In this document: one piece after another, positions 1 through 11,328 of the stretch | Position numbering within the stretch: the stretch's first letter is position 1 | Layout of the letters: the number at the start of each line of letters is the position of its first letter | NCBI GenBank assembly: GCA_918807975.1 | Contig: OU964928.1 | Coordinates: forward strand, 16,141,823-16,205,822 | Source of the DNA: Aplidium turbinatum | Lineage: Eukaryota > Chordata > Ascidiacea > Aplousobranchia > Polyclinidae | Length of the DNA stretch: 64,000 nucleotides | Reading direction: 5' to 3' | Made by a program: the position numbers and the translations under genes | The notes under the pieces: model-generated | Database searches by the model: none | What the model saw: only the letters and a program-made list of their open reading frames with translations | What the model was told of the DNA's origin: nothing

Positions 1-239
1 TTGCAAGAGATGTCAAAAACTCAGTGGAAATCTAATCATAATAATTCGGAAAACAATATTTGTAATTTGTACCACGGTTGGATGATCGTTAACGATGCTC
101 AGCCACTACTGGACGTATATGAAACTCATTATCGCAGGTGCCTACCCAGTTACTTCACAAACCCCTCCCCGGATATGTATTTATAGCATTGTACAAGCAA
201 CATATGTAATTAAAACAAGGGGAATTTATATCATAGTTC

Positions 240-364
240 ATTAAGTTCAAATCTATTTTAAATATCGAATCAAAATTATTAAAAATGAGCTTTTGTTTTG
301 CTGACCCTGTGAAACTGCTATACGGACCCCAATTGGTCCGTGGACCCCAGTTTGGGAACCGCTG
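240..364. mobile_element. hAT-type element end (fragment)
   Basis: The stretch ends in the reverse complement of CAGCGGTTCCCAAACTGGGG, a common hAT-type terminus, preceded by a short GGACCCC/GGTCCGTGGACC palindrome. No matching left end is visible, so this is a truncated copy or one whose other end is unrecognisable. Confidence 0.45.
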
Positions 365-370
365 GACCAG

Positions 371-502
371 ATGGTGGTATCAACTTGGAAAATAGAAGAT
401 GTTATCTTGTTTTGTAACAAAAACGAAACTGGGATCGACCTTGCTGACAAAATGGTGAAAACATACCTTAGGCTACCAAAAAAACGAATAGATGTGGTGT
501 AA
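371..502 (+). pseudogene. piggyBac-like transposase fragment
   Basis: A 43-codon open frame ends in TAA. Its middle, ILFCNKNETGIDLADKMVKTY, resembles the piggyBac/PGBD block built as Y/F-N-x(3)-GVD-x-AD-x-MV-x-x-Y that lies around the last catalytic aspartate. The usual basic/aromatic continuation is only partly kept. It is far too short to be functional and lies directly after a hAT-like end, upstream of the first clear ASNS exon. The assignment rests on this one motif. Confidence 0.45.
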
Positions 503-799
503 CATTTTTTTTTGAACATGGTTGATGTCTTCTCCCAATGTGTTCATTGTGTGGCAGGAACTTAACGGCAAGGATAGCACAGTAGGATGATAGTACAACA
601 GAAAAGGGTTAGAAACGAAGGTTGATCTACTTTACGCTATATTAGTATTATGAACCAGCAGCAAGCATAAAGTTTGTGTGTATAGACTAATCTGCTAAAG
701 TCTTTGAATTTTCAGAATCTTGCAACGGAGCCCAATTGTAAACCAAGCGAGTTGTTTTTAATAGGCAAATCGGAGGATTGAAATGCTGTTATTTTACAG
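503..799 (+). other. Unresolved region upstream of first clear ASNS exon
   Basis: The next ASNS coding segment upstream should end in phase 1 before 800. A short open frame around 686-737, just after a possible acceptor (TTTTCAG ending at 715), could supply it. Its donor is either GTAAAC at 738 (62-nt intron) or a GC donor at 765 (35-nt intron, improbably short). None of the glutaminase-domain sequence is recognisable here or in 1-370. Confidence 0.3.
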
Positions 800-3700
800 A
801 TCAAACCGTGGAAGCGATCAAAGCGAATATTCGTGTGTACTTTACCAATGCTGTTGAAAAACGTCTAATGACGAGCCGGCAAGTGGGAAGCCTTCTTTCA
901 GGTAACATTCAGCTAACGATGTTTTTCGAAACATTGAAAATCAAAATTTATTTGAAATAATTGATGTTCCTAGTGTAAATGTGAAAGATAACAGTCCGTT
1001 TAAGAGCTAGATTTTTTCGCAGGAGGTCTGGACTCCTCAGTAGTCGCTGCTATAGCTGCCGCTAAACTAAAAGAACGAAACAGCAAACGGCCTTTGCCAA
1101 CATTTTCAATTGGAATGGGTTCAAGTCCAGACGTTGTGGCAGCAAGAAAGGTATGATGGATAGCCAGGGTGACCAATGTTCAGATCTTAATGGTTATATT
1201 GCATCACCTATATCAAAATTAAGCGAAACACTGGATCTATTTGTTGCTTCCGATAACTACCGTTGGCTTAAACCAGTTTCCTTGCTTCCTTTCACGTGTT
1301 GGCAAGCTATTAGCCTATACAACTAAGTAAGCTCCATATCAAAGCGTTTTTAAATGCTTATCTTAGACAAACAATTTTCTCAAAATAAAATTTCTTTCGA
1401 CAAGTATTTTTATATTTGCTTGCAGATAAAGGGCATGTCATTATATTTGTTTTTACAGTAGTAGGCTAGGGGCTAGGTAGAGGTAGGCTACAGCCTACAG
1501 TCTACACCCTACAGTAGGCCTACTATGACGTATGAATTTAATCTCGACTTTCTTCTAAAAGCATTATATAGGCCCTGTAGGCTACTACAAACAAATTCAC
1601 TGATGTAGGACTGTAGGTCTGCGTTACTTTAAGTTATAATCCACAAAAGCTAAAATGCCCATGAAATGTTTCATTTACTGGGTCTTCAACTTTTTATTGG
1701 ATTATCATTATCATTTTTCGTACAAAAGTGTTTCATGTATGTGACATCTGAGTGACTTTTACTTGATGTGATAAATTTTTAGGTAGCAGAACACATTGGA
1801 AGTGAACACCATGAAATAAGCTTTACACCTGAAGAAGGTTTAAAAGCGATTGAAGATGTTATTTATGCAATCGAAAGTTTTGATGTGACTTCTATTCGAG
1901 CGTCCATTCGTAAGTAGCCTATGTGAGTTTGCATTTGTGAAGAATAAATTATAGAAAAGATAACCTTTTCATAAAAACACGTTTTGTGTAAGATTTTCTT
2001 CGGATAATTAGGCTATAGATAATGTTCATAAATTATAGATAATTATCGGAGTCAAAACTTAAAATTTTTGTGTTTTTTTGCAAACCAAGCAATTTGAAGT
2101 TTTGATACAGTTTTCTTCTATAATTACTTGCATCTTTTTTTCAGCAATGTATCTTCTGGCAAAGTACATTAGTGAAAAAACGGATATTATTGTGGTTATG
2201 TCGGGAGAGGGCGCTGATGAGTTGGCTCAAGGTTATATCTATTTCCACAAGCAACCGTCATCAGAAGAAGGAGACAAAGAAAGCAGGTAGGCTACTTGGT
2301 CCTTTTAAAAAGTAGGGGCTTGATACCTTCCTACAATTCCTCATTTGCTTGCTCTACTGCCTTGCACATAATTTGCAACCTTTATTTTATGGAGTGAAGA
2401 TAACCCCCCCCCCCCCTTTAGCTCAGTGGTAACGCGCCCGACTCAAGATTATGCGGCGCTGGTTCGACTCTTGGGGTGTGCGCTTGAGCAACACATTTCA
2501 GGACTGCTTTCCATTCAGCGTCACTTAGTAAACGGAATAATTCCTCGGCAACAGGACTTCAACAATCGAAAACTTCACTCTGCCAATCTCGGTAACCGGC
2601 CCTGCGTCAAGAGCCTCTACAAGTATGCGAAACTGCCAGGAATTTGTCCGAGGATAAAGATTCAAAACCAACCAAACCAACTATTTTTGTCGCACACTTA
2701 AGGACGTCAAATTAATCAAAAAAAAAAGATGGCAAGTTATGTTTTTGGCAGTAGGCTACAGCGAGCAAATGAGGGATTGTATAAAGGCATCAAGCCCTTA
2801 GCCTGCCCTTCAAAGGAACCAAAAATAAAAACCTGGTTTACGATGTCACTACGTTATTACTCGACTTATTCTTACTGCGTTGAGCAAAAGAGAACACAAT
2901 CGGTACCGTTTTCAAAGTCTTTGGCGTGACCCAACCTGGAACCGATCTCAGATCTACCACTAGTATTTTAGGGTTGGTAAATTAATAATTATATTTTTAT
3001 TCTATTTTTTTATTTTTTTATTTTATTTATCTTTATTACTGTTTGCTTTGTGCTGCAGGTGATATCAATCTTATTTTTACTGTAAAAAAACTTCGAGAAT
3101 TAAGTGGGCTACAGGGTCGATTTGTTGATTAAGGTGGAAATTAAACCAAATCAATTTTACATTGCTTTTTGTCAGCAGCAACGCCTAACTGCAAATGCTT
3201 GTATGACATGTCATTCAGACGCTTGTTGGAAGACTTGTACATGTATGATGTTCTACGCACGGACCGTTCCACTGCGGCTCATGGGTTAGAAGTTCGAGCT
3301 CCTTTTTTGGATCACGCTTTCACATCTTACTACTTGTCTCTTCCAGCTGAAATGCGAGCGCCAACGGTTGGTGATCTTTCTGTTTTGTTTTTTTTTAACT
3401 TGCCACTGCTTAGTTTACTTCAGCAACCTTTGTAATTTTGTCGCAAATTTTTTACTTTTGTTGGTTTTGTTTAGAGCATTTCTATCAATGGAATCAATTT
3501 AATTAGGCCTACTTTCGCTTCGTTTATGTTATCATTAGATTTTTTTCTGGCTAATTAACCTGCGGTACTGTGTAGCCTAAGTAACTTTTCTTTTTTAGAA
3601 GGGCATTGAAAAATATCTTCTTCGATCTGCGTTTGACCACAACAATCTACTTCCTGAAGAAATTTTGTGGCGGAAAAAGGAAGCATTTAGCGATGGAGTT

Positions 3701-5129
3701 TCTTCTGTAAAAGCGTCATGGTTTGAGATTTTGAAGCAGCACATAAACGATCAGGTAAGGTAGCCCACGTACGCTTCATCTACCCTAGGTGATGACTGCC
3801 GCCAAAAGCGTTCCTTAACATTTAAATTTTAAGCTGTCGTGTAGGCTCTTAATGTGAAGGCTTACAGTATCCTATCCTCTTCTGTAGGCCAACTACAGAT
3901 GATAGTTCACATGTAAATTAACCTACGCTTTATAGCCTAGGTACCCTTAAAGAGTCTTACACGTTGGCACGGTAGGATTAATGTCCCACAAGTAAGAATA
4001 AAGTAATTTTGCGGGTTAATCTTTTCAGCTCATAGTCTACACGTGGCCTATACAATGGAATCCCGGTTAACGACCACCCCAATAATGAGACCACCTTATT
4101 ATCATGGTTACTTCAGGTTCAGGGTGGTCTTAAATAGCCTATTTCTCTATTAGCAGTGGTTCTCAACCTTTTTTAGTCACGGAGCCTTTTTAATACATTT
4201 TCAAGCCTGCGGAGCGGACCCCTATCTAAAATTTCTTAAAAGTTCGATCAGAAAATGTTCAACGGATAACTTAGGCTACTGAGGGGTAGCCTATTTATTG
4301 TAGGCTAATACTAAATATAGGCTACACAGATAGCGGATGTAGTAAAAAAATTTTGGAGGGCAGATTTTCAACAACGTAAAAAGTCCTACATCCTATAGGG
4401 ATATGATCAACCATATGTTGTCCTGTGGTGGTCAGATAAGCGGTGTGTTCCACTGTAGCCTATGTATTCAGTGGCCAAAATCGAGGCTTTTAACCAATCA
4501 TTGCTTTTTAACATAGCCTACTGTAGTTATTTTTAGTTTTTATTGGTGTTTATGAGGTTTGTGTGTTAATCATGATCGAAGAGTATTTATATTTCGATAT
4601 TAGCCTACAAACAACTTGTTTCTGATTGAACTCTAGGATGTAGCTTAGCCTATTTGCCCAGTGAGTTCACAACAACCAGAGCTCATTGTGGAAAAAAATT
4701 GTAAGTCCATTCAAACAACATCGACCAACCGCCAGGTTCCCCGCTAATTTAGCCGTAGCAAACGTTAATCCTAAAATTTGTTGTAAGCATTAGTCTACGC
4801 GACACTCAACATATTGCAAAGATTTATTTGTAGAAATTGAAGCACTGCGTTTCCTTTTACGCATCTTTTAGCCTATTTGGTCAATTAAGTTCATCTATTT
4901 TATATATTTTTAGGTTACAGAGGAAGAACTTTCAAAATCTGCTGAGTTGTTTCCACATTGTCCTCCAAATACAAAAGAGGCGCTGTATTATAGGAAAATT
5001 TTTGAAGGAAAGTTTGGCCATAAAATGGAAAAACTGATACCATACATTTGGTTGCCAAGGTGGATGGGAGACATCAGTGACCCAAGCGCAAGAGTTTTAT
5101 CTTGCTACGAAACCGATGAAAAATTGTAA
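800..5129 (+). CDS. ASNS: Asparagine synthetase (glutamine-hydrolysing), 3' part
   Basis: Cytosolic enzyme that makes asparagine from aspartate, glutamine and ATP. Seven exons are read with GT-AG introns and consistent phase: 800-901, 1023-1150, 1783-1909, 2145-2286, 3219-3366, 3599-3754 and 4914-5129 (TAA). They give 339 residues, matching roughly residue 225 to the end of the ~560-residue vertebrate enzyme. The ATP-pyrophosphatase loop SGGLDSS is split by the first intron. [37 protein letters not shown] and the C-terminal DPSAR block are all present, so the synthetase domain looks intact. The N-terminal Ntn glutaminase domain with its catalytic Cys2 is not in the window and presumably lies upstream. 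Intron 4 (2287-3218) carries a SINE, and the last intron (3755-4913) a pogo-like MITE. Identification is secure; the 5' limit is not. Confidence 0.95.
2413..2682 (+). repeat. tRNA-derived SINE, copy 1
   Basis: After a run of C comes TTTAGCTCAGTGG (A-box-like) and GGTTCGACTCT (B box). A ~200-bp body follows that is shared with copies at 8.7, 15.9, 25.0 and 58.8 kb: GAGCAACACATTTCAGGACTG, then GGTAACCGGCCCTGCGTC, then CCGAGGATAAAGATTCAAAA. The tail is (CCAAA)n-like. It sits in an ASNS intron in the sense orientation. Confidence 0.85.
4053..4455. mobile_element. pogo/Tigger-like MITE with internal hAT-end fragment
   Basis: The left end CAATGGAATCCCGGTTAACG and the right end (read inward) CAGTGGAACACACCGCTTAT are flanked by TA on both sides (4051-4052, 4456-4457). 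This is as expected for pogo-type Tc1/mariner elements. Both ends continue into GACCACC. A CAGTGGTTCTCAACC terminus typical of hAT begins at 4154 inside it; I found no matching second end. The element lies in the last ASNS intron. Confidence 0.65.
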
Positions 5130-5169
5130 CTATTGGTTAACAAATACCACATCCACCATTAGCTTATTG

Positions 5170-6507
5170 CAGGGGTCGGTAACTAACTGACTATCAGGGC
5201 GCGATTCAATGCCGGTCCGGCAAGTATTTATTTGTCAATGCCGGTCCGACAGCCGACACACGAAAAGGATAAATTACGCCATTCTTTAAGTTAACAGATA
5301 TTTTTACAGATTTGCAATTAAGAGCAACTAATAATGCTAGTTATCATTTTTTATTTTAAAATTTTTTAACAGTTTGATGATTGATTTTTGAAAGTAGGGG
5401 AAGACGGGGCAAAGCGGGACACTTTTCGTAAAAACGTAATTTCAGCAACAGTGATGGTTGGATTTAGTTAATTTCTTTTTTAATCGAAAGCCTTAGTTGG
5501 TCAGCATATTTGGTTCGAAGATCAAGCGGAATCTTTCCACTGTTATAGTACAAATCAAAAAAAAAAAATTTTTTAAATGTCCCGCTTTGCCCCAGCCGTG
5601 GGGCAAAGCTGGACACTTCATTTTTGCATGATTTGGTACTGTTTAACCGCTTCTCTCAAAGACAACTTCTTGCTTTTCACATCTTCTATTGCATTCTTAA
5701 TATTGATAGCCTATCCGTCCATTTACCTATTTCAGTTTTTCTATTATAGCGACGAACCATTGTCAGAATTAAATTGCGTAGGCCTACCGGTACAATATAA
5801 ATGAATGCTGATAAATATTTTACAATCTTGAAGGCTAAAAGAGTTATTAACAAAAATTCAATCAACAGAAGAACCACAGATACAATCTAGACTTCTAGAG
5901 TCTCATATTGCCCTAATGCACTGTCCCACTTTGCCCTAATAAAGCTGTCCCGCTTTGCCCTAAAGTATAGCCTTTAGAAAATAAAATCTATGCTGAAAAC
6001 TGTAGGCCTAAAGTTTTAGGTAAAAGTTGCTTTTGTTACCAATAAATGCTGTCTCAATGTCTAAGATAAAAACAAAGCTACAAACAAATTCGCTTATGCT
6101 AACGAATGTGGTAGCTACTTTTCTATCTTTTTCTCATAACAAACCATGCCAAAACACATTTTGCTTTCTCACGACACGCGTTGTGCTCTGCCAGTCGCCA
6201 TTTTTTCACAGCAAATACAGTTTATAGTTGCCTAACTAGTGCTTCCGGTTAGAGGGAGCCAAAGAATACAAAACGTGAGAAATCGCGATGTCCCGCTTTG
6301 CCTCGTCTTCCCCTAACTCAACTTAGGCTAGCGGTAGCCTACCTTTAAATAAAAAAAAATGTGTAGGCAGCAAAAAAATAAAAAATAGTCAAAGTCATGT
6401 AATTTTCACTTTGTGTGTTGCTACATGTACTTGAGAGGTTACTGATATTTTTTTATTCACTTATTACCATAAATCAGTTTGTGCTGCAAAATGATTGCCG
6501 ATCCCTG
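5170..6507. mobile_element. hAT-type element containing a second element
   Basis: Ends read CAGGGGTCGGTAAC and, inward from the right, CAGGGATCGGCAAT. Flanking octamers GCTTATTG and CATTATTG match at 6 of 8 positions, consistent with an aged 8-bp target duplication. The left part repeats the word TGCCGGTCCG. Most of the interior is the element at 5395-6315. No transposase frame is recognisable. Confidence 0.65.
5395..6315. mobile_element. Inverted-repeat element with GGGGCAAAGCGGGACA ends
   Basis: Begins TAGGGGAAGACGGGGCAAAG and ends with its near-perfect reverse complement. The terminal word recurs inside in both directions, near 5580, 5595, 5925 and 5948, so it has multiple subterminal repeats. 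Flanks allow a TA target duplication, or TA may be part of the terminus. No coding capacity was recognised; the superfamily is unassigned. Confidence 0.65.
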
Positions 6508-6893
6508 CATTATTGCATACTTCGTGCAAAAATTGCATTTGTTATTGGAAACATTGATTGCCTAGCAATATTTTTTCGATTGTTTTCAGCTCACCCAGTT
6601 TGTACAAAGAATTTAGATTTGTATAAAGTCAAGCAATTTTGTAGGCTACCGGTAAGACTAGAGTGGGTGAACGCACGTGAAGTAAATAGTCAATCGCTAT
6701 GTAAAAATCTGCATATGCATAAATATCTTGCATGATTAGTCTATAGCCTACTTATTTTGATTAATGTACAGTGGACATTTGAAATAAAGTAGGCTACAGA
6801 ATTGGCTACCGGTGCTGAGATTTTTCGTAACTTTGAGACTGTTCTTAAAATACAGAAAACTAATATTATTCAAGGTAGGCCTACTTGCAAGTC

Positions 6894-7250
6894 CAGATTA
6901 ATCAATTACTGGCCCGCGGGCCGCATGCGGCCCGTCAAAGAAATTTGTGCGGCCCGCAAAACAATTTGACAATCGCTCATGCATTAAAGACATCTCAAAG
7001 CTGTTTTATGCGTTCACTTGTACCCCTTTCCTTTGCTATTTTCTTGCCCTAAATACTAACTTTCAGGGTTTAAAGTTAGAAAATATGAAAACTACAAGGT
7101 AAAGTTGTGAAAACACCATATTCACCAACTTCACCTTGTATTTTTAATAGATTCCAATCTATGTCGTTACGATCAAAAAGTTGTGTGGCCCGATAACTCA
7201 TGTGTAATTGACAAAGCGGCCCGCGACCGCAAAAAGGTTTGTCACCCCTG
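6894..7250. mobile_element. hAT-type MITE (GCCCGCGGGCCGC class)
   Basis: Left part contains GGCCCGCGGGCCGCATGCGG. The right end read inward is CAGGGGTGACAAACCTTTTT followed by GCGGTCGCGGGCCGC. This terminus plus GC-rich subterminal palindrome is typical of hAT/Charlie-like non-autonomous elements. The left extremity is degraded and I could not find a target duplication. Confidence 0.6.
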
Positions 7251-7504
7251 ATTTAGACCTACACCCCGTGTTTTATGGAAGAAAAGAGACAACTACCCAC
7301 CCCCGACTGGTAGTAGTGATAGGCCATGTAGGCTACTATTCAGAGCTAATTAATGACGTGCAGAATCTTGTGTTGATGTTTGTCAATTCAACCTATTTAT
7401 ATTATTTTCAACTGCGACGAAGCCATTTTGATGCCTCAATGTTGGCTGTTCGTTGATCTTGCTATTTTTGCGTTTTCAAAATCGGTTGTTTCAAATGACT
7501 AGGC

Positions 7505-7949
7505 CAGGGCTACTCAACTAATGTTAGCAAAGGTCCATTTTGACAAGTTGAATATTTTTGCGGTCCGGTGAATATTTCATATGCAACCACGAAAATTAAA
7601 CAACCAGTAGCTTACGAGCCCCGAAACACTATTCAGGTAGTAGGCTAGGCTATATTACACGACTTGGATTTTTGTCTGACACAAACAAAGAAATAAACAA
7701 GGAAAAAATGTATTGTGTTTCTTTGTAGTGTAGCTGTGTGGATCGCCCATCAAAGAAGACGGCAAAGCGTTGGGGGTCTGGCGGCGAAGCCCCCCAGCTC
7801 CTTGGATAATCATAAAAATTGCTTTTCCCTAATGAAAATTTGTTTAAAGAGGCCGTAAAATGTGGCAATAAGGTTATTCTTCCAGAAGCCCGAGGTCCAC
7901 CTTCAACACCCAGAAGGTCCGGATTCGGTCCGCCAGTTGAGTAGCCCTG
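7505..7949. mobile_element. hAT MITE with intact 8-bp TSD
   Basis: Terminal inverted repeats CAGGGCTACTCAACT...AGTTGAGTAGCCCTG are perfect over 15 bp. They are flanked by the identical octamer GACTAGGC at 7497-7504 and 7950-7957. The length is 445 bp, with no transposase. An open frame across it has no recognisable protein. Confidence 0.9.
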
Positions 7950-7957
7950 GACTAGGC

Positions 7958-8690
7958 TATCGGAGCTGCTGACAAACACATAGGCTATCTTATTTATAGG
8001 CGATCATTACAATCTTTTTAGTCTGTTACTCTCATGTGTGATCCAGTATTGACAGGTTTTAATACCCATGCAAAACAACCTCCCACATTACTTAATCAAA
8101 TAGGCGTAAGGCTAATGTTAAAATTGGAGTTTGAAACTTTAAAGTTTTTCCGAAAGACCTTTACCCAGCTCCAGTGCTCTTGGCCATATCAAAAGATACA
8201 TCCAATCCAACCCAGGTTGGTCCAAGACTGCTAGCATGAAGGGCATTCAGTTCATCAGTTACTTTTATTTCTAACCATCACAGAAAAACAGTAGGTTACC
8301 GTACCATCTGCGAGTGCTAGCGTTCAACCTAGGCTGCTGAAGCTCACTTGATTTCCATTGTTACATCTACTTTTCAAAATGCAGCCCACTGTAGGCAGCC
8401 TATAATTTGGATATGAAACTTCTTATTAGCATGTTTTTTGGACAACCATCAATCATTTGTATGAAAAATAGCCTACACCACATTGAGATTACACATTACC
8501 GGTAGGCTATGTAGACTACAAGCAGACTGCATCTCCTTACACAGGTTGAAAAAACAACTGCAAAAGCTCCAGCTTTTTACAAAGTCTATATACACTCTGC
8601 TTTTGCAAAGTTGACTATACCTTGATAATTAAGTTCAGGAAACCCTTCATTGCTTCACTGGAGGCACAGTTTTGAATGGTTTAGAATCTG
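7958..8690. other. No gene recognised
   Basis: AT-rich DNA with scattered TAGGCTAC words. A segment near 8165-8235 (CTCCAGTGCT...GCTAGCATGAAG) shares words with the tail of the SINE region near 25.28 kb, which suggests a small repeat remnant. Nothing else is supported. Confidence 0.4.
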
Positions 8691-8932
8691 GTTTGGTTTT
8701 GAATCTTTATCCTCGGACTGACAAAGCCTTGATTAGTTATTCCTGGTAGTTTCGCATACCTACTTGTAGAGGCTTTTGACATAGGGCCGGTTACCTAGAT
8801 TGACAGAGTGAAGTTTTTCGATTGTTGAAGTGTTGTTGCCGGAGAATTATTCCATTCACTATAGGTGCCGCTGCATGGAGAGCAGTCCTAAAAATGCGTT
8901 ACTCAAGCGCACATCCCGAGAGTTGATCTTGA
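8691..8932 (-). repeat. tRNA-derived SINE, copy 2
   Basis: The reverse complement carries the family signature: GCGCTTGAGTAACGCATTT, then CTTCAACAATCGAAAAACTT, then GGTAACCGGCCC, and an AAACC-rich tail. The tRNA-like head is damaged: the B box GTTCGACTC has decayed to a TCAACTCTC form and the A box is missing. Confidence 0.8.
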
Positions 8933-9609
8933 CCTGGGCGCGCAAGCACGTGACCACTGGATCCGTTACTGATGTTTGGTTAGACCAGCCAACGATTTTC
9001 TGAGGTACAAAAACGTACCATTGGACAATATAAACGATAAGCCGGCACACTGTGTACAACATAGGCCTACGACTCGCAAAACGTTTATTGCGCCCGAGGC
9101 GATTCAAATATTCGGTAGCCTACCCTATTTAATCGTTGCAACCAGTGTTTGCCTCGGAGGGATACAACAACTTTTAGAGATTTATGTTTTTTCGATTATT
9201 CTTTCATTGTCGTAGCGAAACTTTTTTACCGCCCATTAAGTTTTAAAAACAACAATGAGATGTAGGCCCATTTGTAATTGGCTACGCTCATTCGATGGTT
9301 GCTTTTTAGATGGGGAGATTTTATATTTTCCTATCTAGGCAGTAAGAAAATAGTCAAATTACATAAACGCTGCATCAACGTCAGCATGTAACACGCCAAA
9401 TATTATATAGTATCTTGTGTTGCGCCCCTTGTAGCTTACAGGCTTGAATTACACAACGGTGAATTGAACAATCACAAAGTATTATATCTAAACCATAGGC
9501 TAACATCTTTCTTTCTGATAATTGTAACTTTCATTTAGGCACCAGGGAAAAACTTTACATCACATGTATGTTATGTATAATTTATTAATGAAGCTGGTTG
9601 AGCATTTTT
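8933..9609. promoter_or_regulatory. Upstream region of the ankyrin gene
   Basis: No coding feature. A good splice acceptor (TTTCATTTAG ending at about 9539) stands 70 bp before the ankyrin-gene ATG. It suggests either a 5' leader intron or, if this is a tunicate, a spliced-leader trans-splice site. No convincing TATA box was found. Confidence 0.3.
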
Positions 9610-11328
9610 ATGGAGAACGACAGTAAAACACGACGCGAAACCTTACTCGAAGATAGAGTTCTCACCAAGGATGAATTCATGGCGGCTAGCATTGGGGATT
9701 GTGAATGGCTGGAACAAAGCTTACGAGATGGTCATGATCCCAACAACTTTGATAAACATGGCCTTGCTCCAATTCACGTAGCGGCTCTGCATGGACGGCT
9801 GGAGTGTATACAACTGCTAGTGAAAAAATTTGACGTTGATATAAACCTACCGTCTTCAAGCGGATGGCGTCCCCTTCATTTAGCAATCAATAAAGACCAC
9901 GAAGAAAGAGCATTGTCTTGTGTTGAGTGGCTTCTGGAAAATGGTGCAAGTGTAGAGAGTGCAAATGATAAAAATCTCACAGTCACTCATCAAGCGGCAT
10001 CTGAAGGTTTGATTGACTGTTTGCAAGTATTACTTGATTACGATGCACCGATAGATACACGAGATTCCAGAATGCAAACACCTTACAGTTTAGCAAGGTT
10101 GTGGGGTCATAAGGAGTGTGCACGGCTCGTGCAGCAGGAGGAATGGCAACGAAAAAAAGAAATCGAGGAAAACGAGAAAAAAAAGCTGAAAAAATTAAAG
10201 AGTAAATATAAAGGACTGCAACAAGAGGCACTTCAACAGCTACAAAATGAACAGTTGTTCTATAATAACGTAACGTTTGGAAACTGGCTTGAAGAAAAAG
10301 GATTTACAGGCAATGCCGTACCCACATACATGAATGAAAAATCTACTGAGCAACTGACTACAGGTATGACACAACGACTTCGCTTTAGTGGTGGTAATGG
10401 AGATTATGCTACTAGAATAGAAAAATTTTACCTTGGAAGAGAATCTAACTCTAACACCCAGCACACATCTCGAAATCGCAATGATTCTATGTATGTAATT
10501 GTCCCAGAAAAATCTGCAGTGTTAGGCCAAGGTAGAACAACAGACTCCATAGTTCAAAAACTTCTCGAACTGGGGGACATTAAATCATCAAAACTTCTGG
10601 GACTTGATAACGTTAAATCATCAAAACAACTTTCAACACCAAACCAAATGGAAAGACTCCTTGTAGTTGGTGGTTTAAAGTCATCAAAACAACTAGGCCT
10701 ATCGACAGAACACCAATTGGCCAAGCCTCGTGCAACAAATCGCACATCTAAATTCAGAAAATCTAGGAAAAAAACAATAAGCGTGGAAAAGAAACATGAA
10801 GTAACACATGAAGAATCTGAGCACGTTCTTGACTCATGCATGGAGAAGATTGACTCATGCAATGAAGAAGACACTGAGTTTTCAATAACTGTTCCGTCAT
10901 GGAACTTCAGTACCAACGTTAACTCTGATCCAGTCACAGATATAAGAAATCCAGAACCAATACCTCTCAGTACAAAACCATCCGAAGACAAAGTCATCAT
11001 GTTGTCAGCAACAGCTAATCTTTCCATACATTTGATAAAAGATGAGAATCGCAAGCTTGTGTTAACAGTGTTACGACCTGGAGGAATTGTTGAAAACGCT
11101 AATGTAATCATTCCTTCTCTCCCTGCTAACATTATTCGAAAAGCTCTGGGTGGAAAGCCGAAAGAACGGATTCAAATACCGGAAGAGTTTGAGTGTATAC
11201 ATATTTATGATGTTCAACGCAAGAGACGACCCAAAATATTGCCTTATACAGAAATTCCGTGGCACTTGAAGGAATTTATGGATGGATGTTGTATGCATTG
11301 TGATGGTTATTGTATAAAATATAATTAA
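9610..11328 (+). CDS. Ankyrin-repeat protein, ANKRD53-like, single exon
   Basis: A 572-residue protein in one uninterrupted exon, starting at ATG 9610. Residues ~20-190 form about five ankyrin repeats (DKHGLAPIHVAALHGRLECI; GWRPLHLAINKDHEERALSC; HQAASEGLIDCLQVLL; TPYSLARLWGHKECARLV). Residues ~190-235 are a Lys/Glu-rich coiled coil. The middle is Ser/Lys-rich and probably disordered, with three short repeats of the form (I/V/L)KSSKxL. The end is Cys- and aromatic-rich. The repeat block, especially GWRPLHL and LARLWGHK, resembles ANKRD53, a vertebrate spindle-associated protein, but orthology is inferred from memory of that family. No signal peptide or membrane segment is seen. An AATAAA lies ~285 bp past the stop (about 11,611). 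Confidence 0.88.
   Translation: MENDSKTRRETLLEDRVLTKDEFMAASIGDCEWLEQSLRDGHDPNNFDKHGLAPIHVAALHGRLECIQLLVKKFDVDINLPSSSGWRPLHLAINKDHEERALSCVEWLLENGASVESANDKNLTVTHQAASEGLIDCLQVLLDYDAPIDTRDSRMQTPYSLARLWGHKECARLVQQEEWQRKKEIEENEKKKLKKLKSKYKGLQQEALQQLQNEQLFYNNVTFGNWLEEKGFTGNAVPTYMNEKSTEQLTTGMTQRLRFSGGNGDYATRIEKFYLGRESNSNTQHTSRNRNDSMYVIVPEKSAVLGQGRTTDSIVQKLLELGDIKSSKLLGLDNVKSSKQLSTPNQMERLLVVGGLKSSKQLGLSTEHQLAKPRATNRTSKFRKSRKKTISVEKKHEVTHEESEHVLDSCMEKIDSCNEEDTEFSITVPSWNFSTNVNSDPVTDIRNPEPIPLSTKPSEDKVIMLSATANLSIHLIKDENRKLVLTVLRPGGIVENANVIIPSLPANIIRKALGGKPKERIQIPEEFECIHIYDVQRKRRPKILPYTEIPWHLKEFMDGCCMHCDGYCIKYN

Noticed and set aside
1-186. Open frame at the window start as an ASNS exon
   Set aside because: None of its residues align with the glutaminase domain or the region before the ATP loop of asparagine synthetase.
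7650-7979. 109-codon minus-strand frame
   Set aside because: It lies almost wholly inside the 7,505-7,949 hAT MITE and has no transposase similarity.
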